Notes under the pieces: generated by a model | Told to the model about the DNA's origin: nothing | Databases searched by the model: none | What the model saw: only the letters and a program-made list of their open reading frames with translations | In this document: positions 60,785-64,000 of the stretch, piece by piece | Numbering within the stretch: the stretch's first letter is position 1 | Layout of the letters: each line of letters opens with the position of its first letter | From: Membranipora membranacea | Taxonomy: Eukaryota; Bryozoa; Gymnolaemata; Cheilostomatida; Membraniporidae | Length of the DNA: 64,000 bases | Direction of reading: 5' to 3' | Assembly: GCA_914767715.1 (NCBI GenBank) | Contig: OU612069.1 | Coordinates: 16,241,387 to 16,305,386 of the forward strand | Position numbers and translations under genes: made by a program

Positions 60785-61049
60785 ATGAGGATTGAGGCAG
60801 GAGAAGCTGGGAAACAGCAGGAAACTGAGCTGCTCCTGAGTAGCTCGAAACATAAATATAAATCATTAATGGAGCGGTTTTGGCGGTATGGGGTACTAAT
60901 AAGTTCATCCCTAAGCTATACATTATCGTCTGGATTCAGCTTTGGAATTGCTGGATCGCTCACCGTGGTAAACAGCGTACGCTTTGATATCAGCCTACAG
61001 AGAGCAAGCTGGTCTGTAGCAGTACACACTGTCTTTTTTCTCATGATGA
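60785..61049 (+). CDS. SLC16-like exon 1 (start, TM1-TM2)
   Basis: ATG at 60785 in the context CTAAAATGAGG. The N-terminus is hydrophilic (about 28 residues), then there are two membrane segments. Donor ATGA|GTAAGT. Confidence 0.78.
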
Positions 61050-61804
61050 GTAAGTACCTATGAACTGTATATTTCATAGGGAACCTAATAATGTGGATAT
61101 TTTATCGCCTTCTACCTTCGGCTGTCAGTGAGTTCATGTATATTCAATTGGAATAGCTGAGCCAAATTTAGATTGATTAAAACGTTCCATTTCAGGCAAT
61201 TCCACACAGTTCTTTTATTTTTGAGAGATTACCAGTTATGTAAAAAAAGTTCAGATGTTTACAGTTCAGGATTCCTTTGATAGGTCTGGTTACATCTCTG
61301 CAAAGTTCTGAGGCCCGATGCTAAAACAGGCCCATAGTTCTAAGGGAGGCAGGGGCGCTCTGCCTCCCCTAGAATGCTCAAGGGAGCGGCCTCAAGTTAC
61401 TATAATTGAATATTGCATGTCAGAATCAGCTCATTTGGGACTTCCATTTGCTGTTTATATCATTAAAATGCTTTGGATCCTGGGGATTAACCCCTAAATC
61501 CAACAAGGGGCTTACAATATCAAACTGGTGCCCTCAAGGTTTTTTGCGCCTCCCCTAGCATTTTCCCTAAACTCCGGATCTATTTGTCGCATTGATTCAT
61601 ACATTGATATGATATCAAATTCTTGTGATCATGGGATCGTGATGTTATGATTAATTCTAGGTCCGCTCTGTGCAGTATTAGCGAAGCTGATCTCCATCAG
61701 AAAAGTTCAGATGCTTGGTTGCGTCTTGTCAATCCTAGGAATTGGGCTATGCGGATTTGCGACAGAGCATTGGCATGTCATTCTTCTATTCGGCATAGTT
61801 GCAG
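60785..61804 (+). CDS. MFS transporter resembling monocarboxylate transporters (SLC16-like), first two coding exons
   Basis: Exon 1 is 60785-61049 and exon 2 is 61661-61804, both leaving phase 1 with GTAAGT and GTATAA donors. An acceptor-like CTACACAG at 60752-60759 suggests an upstream untranslated exon. Residues about 30-57 form TM1 (YGVLISSSLSYTLSSGFSFG), a loop with RASWSVAV follows, then TM2. Exon 2 gives PLCAVLAKLISIRKVQ, equivalent to the G-P-x-x-x-x-L-x-x-x-x-x-x-R-x-V loop 2-3 motif of MCTs, TM3 (MLGCVLSILGIGLCGFA) and TM4. About 137 of an expected 450 or so residues are present, and I found no convincing third exon before the window ends. The substrate cannot be told. Another MFS family is possible, but motif order favours SLC16-like. 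Confidence 0.8.
61661..61804 (+). CDS. SLC16-like exon 2 (loop 2-3, TM3, TM4)
   Basis: Acceptor AATTCTAG, donor GCAG|GTATAAG. Reads into LFGIVAG at the TM4 start, as in MCTs (F-G-x-x-x-G). Confidence 0.8.
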
Positions 61805-62269
61805 GTATAAGATTATGGCATTATGGCTGCTTCCTAGAAATATGATTTGTTGAAGACAAGATTTTGAGTTTAGAAAGTATCTTGTAATGAATCTTACTCT
61901 TATAATCCATTATTCTGTGCTACACACTAGGTCTTATTTTTATCACCATATTAGACCCCCCCCCCTCCTAAATCTTCCCAGTGGGCACATGATTACGAGC
62001 CGCCTGTATAAAAAGTGTTATTAAGGTGACTTGTTTATGAGTAACTCTGAACATGTATTCCTGGTAGGTTAGCATACTCTTTTCATGTTCTATTTAGCTT
62101 GTATTTTTCAAAGTATTATTATTATAAAGAATTCTGAAATTTTAATCAAGCTGATGAGAAATTTTTCAAAGTGATGGTGACCCCGATGTAGAACTAGGTT
62201 GTGAAGACGTAATGATAATCATGTACCTTCTAAGTTACTACTGTCTGCTATCCATTTGACACAAAAAAA

Positions 62270-62558
62270 CTAGGGCTGAGATTAAGATCAATTTTCTTCA
62301 ATCTTGAACATGCAATACCGAGATGAAAAGTATAGCTATAAAAATAATGACTCAACAAACTCAACAAAAGTTTCATATTTGAGAGGAAAGCTCATCATAA
62401 GTCTATATCTGTAAAAAAGATATTGGTATTGCTTGATTTCTTCTTCAGTGAGTGGTCCTGTAATCAACCGGATGGGAAGAATAAAAGTAAGAGTAATCGC
62501 AAAATAACTGAACATATTAAGATTAAGATCAATTTTCTTTAATCTTGCACAGCCCTAG
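62270..62558. mobile_element. hAT-like MITE
   Basis: Ends CTAGGGCTGAGATTAAG and the complement of CTAGGGCTGTGCAAGATT. Both sub-ends contain AAGATCAATTTTCTT. Flanked by A-rich sequence, so a target-site duplication is not certain. Confidence 0.7.
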
Positions 62559-63738
62559 AAAAACTAATCAAAATGCTATTCCATCAATAAATAGTTTAGC
62601 GCTGGTGACATCAACTGCGTTGCTTCTGCGTCGCCTTGCAACCAGGTGAAAACTTGGGGTGGAACGACAAAATAAAAAAATACAACAAAGAATTGTAAAT
62701 GATATGTTTGCTGTATATATTTACATAAATTGGCACATTTGGATGGCTGTTCATTAGGGTCTGATAATTTTATTAAGTAATAAGAGAGGAATACACTGCA
62801 GTGAATGTAATGCTCTCCTGATTTCTTACTAGTGAAGCTATCTCAGCCTCATAGGGCTGTGCTGATCACAGCGACCATACCTCTTGTATATTCAAGACTA
62901 TGTACAAGGCAATTCTGGTGGTACTACAGAAATTTGTTGTTGAGTCATAGACTAGCATGAACATGAACTTCTAGTGTATAGAAATGCACCAGTATTACTC
63001 ATGCCTCATGCCTCGCCTAGGATACTAACTTGAGAAATGCAGGTCCGATTTCCTTAATTTTTCATTCTAATTGTAGCCATTCCTTGTTTAGTAATTTCCA
63101 AACCCTCAATTATATTTAATTGAATTTTTTATTATTGTGATGGCGATTTATAAAATTTAAGCCACCAGTGCCCATGCAAAAGAATAGGAGCTGTCAATAA
63201 CTAGGAGCATTTGGCTCAGACGCCTCACAACCACTTATTCGTATCAAACCAGAATTGGCAGTCTGTAGTCTCAATAAAACTAATTTGTGATAATTAATCG
63301 TAGTAACAAGCCTTGAAAGGAATTTTAAGTACTAGAGAAGGAAATTTCTATAATAACAGACAGGAATTAACAAGCCAGCCTGTGAACTATTGTAAAATAC
63401 ACTAAAATGACTTGATTTTAGAGACTTATATTACTACGCCAAATCTGGTGCAGAAATATATCAGGAAAAAAACCATGAATGGTTGGATTTTCCTCTGTAT
63501 TCATGAGGCATTTTTCAATTTGAGTAAAGTTGTTGATTCAAAATTTGGGAATATACAAATAGGATAATATGTTTGTAGATAATTCCAATGCAATTGTTCA
63601 CTTGACATATTTCTTATTTGAAGTTAGCTTGGCAAAATGAATATTGAGGTTATAGCCTGCCTCTGGAAGACTGCATATTCGGCCTTCTTATCATACCCCT
63701 TCCCAAACACAAAAGTTTCATTTGGTTCAAAATCAATG

Positions 63739-63958
63739 CCTAGTGCCCTCACCAAGGCTTTTGATGATGCCCCTATCACAAAAAATATTTCAGTCTTTGT
63801 TCAGTTTTCACATATTTGTACTTCTCGTTTTGTACAGCAAAGGAGCATTTTTTCAAAAATTTGACCAATTTCGAAGTATGATTATTCAAAATTGCAAAAT
63901 GGCACATCGATTTCTATTCATCAATACTGGCCTGCATTTGGTTAGTGAGGGCACTAGG
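63739..63958. mobile_element. Small MITE-like element
   Basis: 14-bp perfect inverted ends CCTAGTGCCCTCAC (63739-63752) and GTGAGGGCACTAGG (63945-63958). Confidence 0.65.
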
Positions 63959-64000
63959 GTAATTACATTTGTCCACCTTGGCCAACGATTGACACAGCTC

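Noticed and set aside
62449-62486. A 38-base open segment after TTCTTCAG reading VSGPVINRMGRIK, with a GTAAGA donor, resembling an MFS loop 2-3 motif and fitting the phase of transporter exon 2.
   Set aside because: It lies wholly inside the inverted-end element 62270-62558 and repeats a loop motif that exon 2 already supplies, so chance is more likely than a third exon.
1-64000. CRISPR arrays, bacterial operons or phage-like modules.
   Set aside because: Exon-intron genes, SINEs and LINEs show nuclear animal DNA; the only regular arrays are minisatellites without spacers.

Overview
The window is invertebrate-type animal nuclear DNA. It is AT-rich, its short exons are separated by introns of a few hundred bases to about 5 kb with GT/AG boundaries, and it is dense in SINEs, LINE fragments, MITE-like foldbacks and satellites. 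There is no bacterial organisation. The species cannot be fixed from sequence alone. The proteins look metazoan, and the repeat mix would suit a marine invertebrate, but that is inference.

Left part (459-24658, minus strand): almost all of the gene for translation initiation factor eIF5B (EIF5B). I resolved 23 coding exons whose reading phases agree at every junction, from the start ATG (24658-24656) to residue 987. They carry the Lys/Glu-rich N-terminal region, the whole GTPase domain (G1 GHVDTGKT, G3 DTPGH, G4 NK-ID split by an intron), domain II and much of domain III. The rest of domain III and domain IV lie beyond the left edge. The introns hold two MITE families, tRNA-like SINEs, foldbacks, a 20-base G tract and an intact intronless 221-codon ORF of unknown nature (13128-13793).

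Middle (24659-31085): a 319-bp interval separates the eIF5B ATG from the ATG of a head-to-head gene on the plus strand. That gene is AIMP1 (p43/EMAPII precursor, scaffold of the multi-aminoacyl-tRNA synthetase complex), complete in seven coding exons (297 aa) with a polyadenylation signal. The shared interval is probably a bidirectional promoter for two translation genes. A partial duplicate of AIMP1 exon 6 with its splice acceptor lies 162 bp upstream of the real exon.

Right half (31086-60780): mainly mobile and repetitive DNA. It contains a SINE of the same family as one inside eIF5B, a diverged tandem array (33690-34275) and an intron-containing Mutator-like transposase pseudogene (35909-38190, plus). 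It also contains a 5'-truncated L2/CR1-like LINE (38483-39705, minus) with a tetranucleotide tail and a longer frameshifted Jockey-like LINE (about 40440-43385, minus). A 17-bp minisatellite (44883-45737) has a 348-bp higher-order duplication and 20 exact GGGTTTTCCC cores. Other items are a 300-bp perfect-type foldback (46921-47218), a 735-bp-offset direct duplication (51482/52218), a retropepsin fragment (57125-57683, minus) and a GGTGCT hexamer array inside an inverted repeat (about 59935-60335).

Right end (60785-61804): the first two coding exons of a major-facilitator transporter resembling monocarboxylate transporters (SLC16-like), running off the window. MITE-like elements follow at 62270-62558 and 63739-63958.
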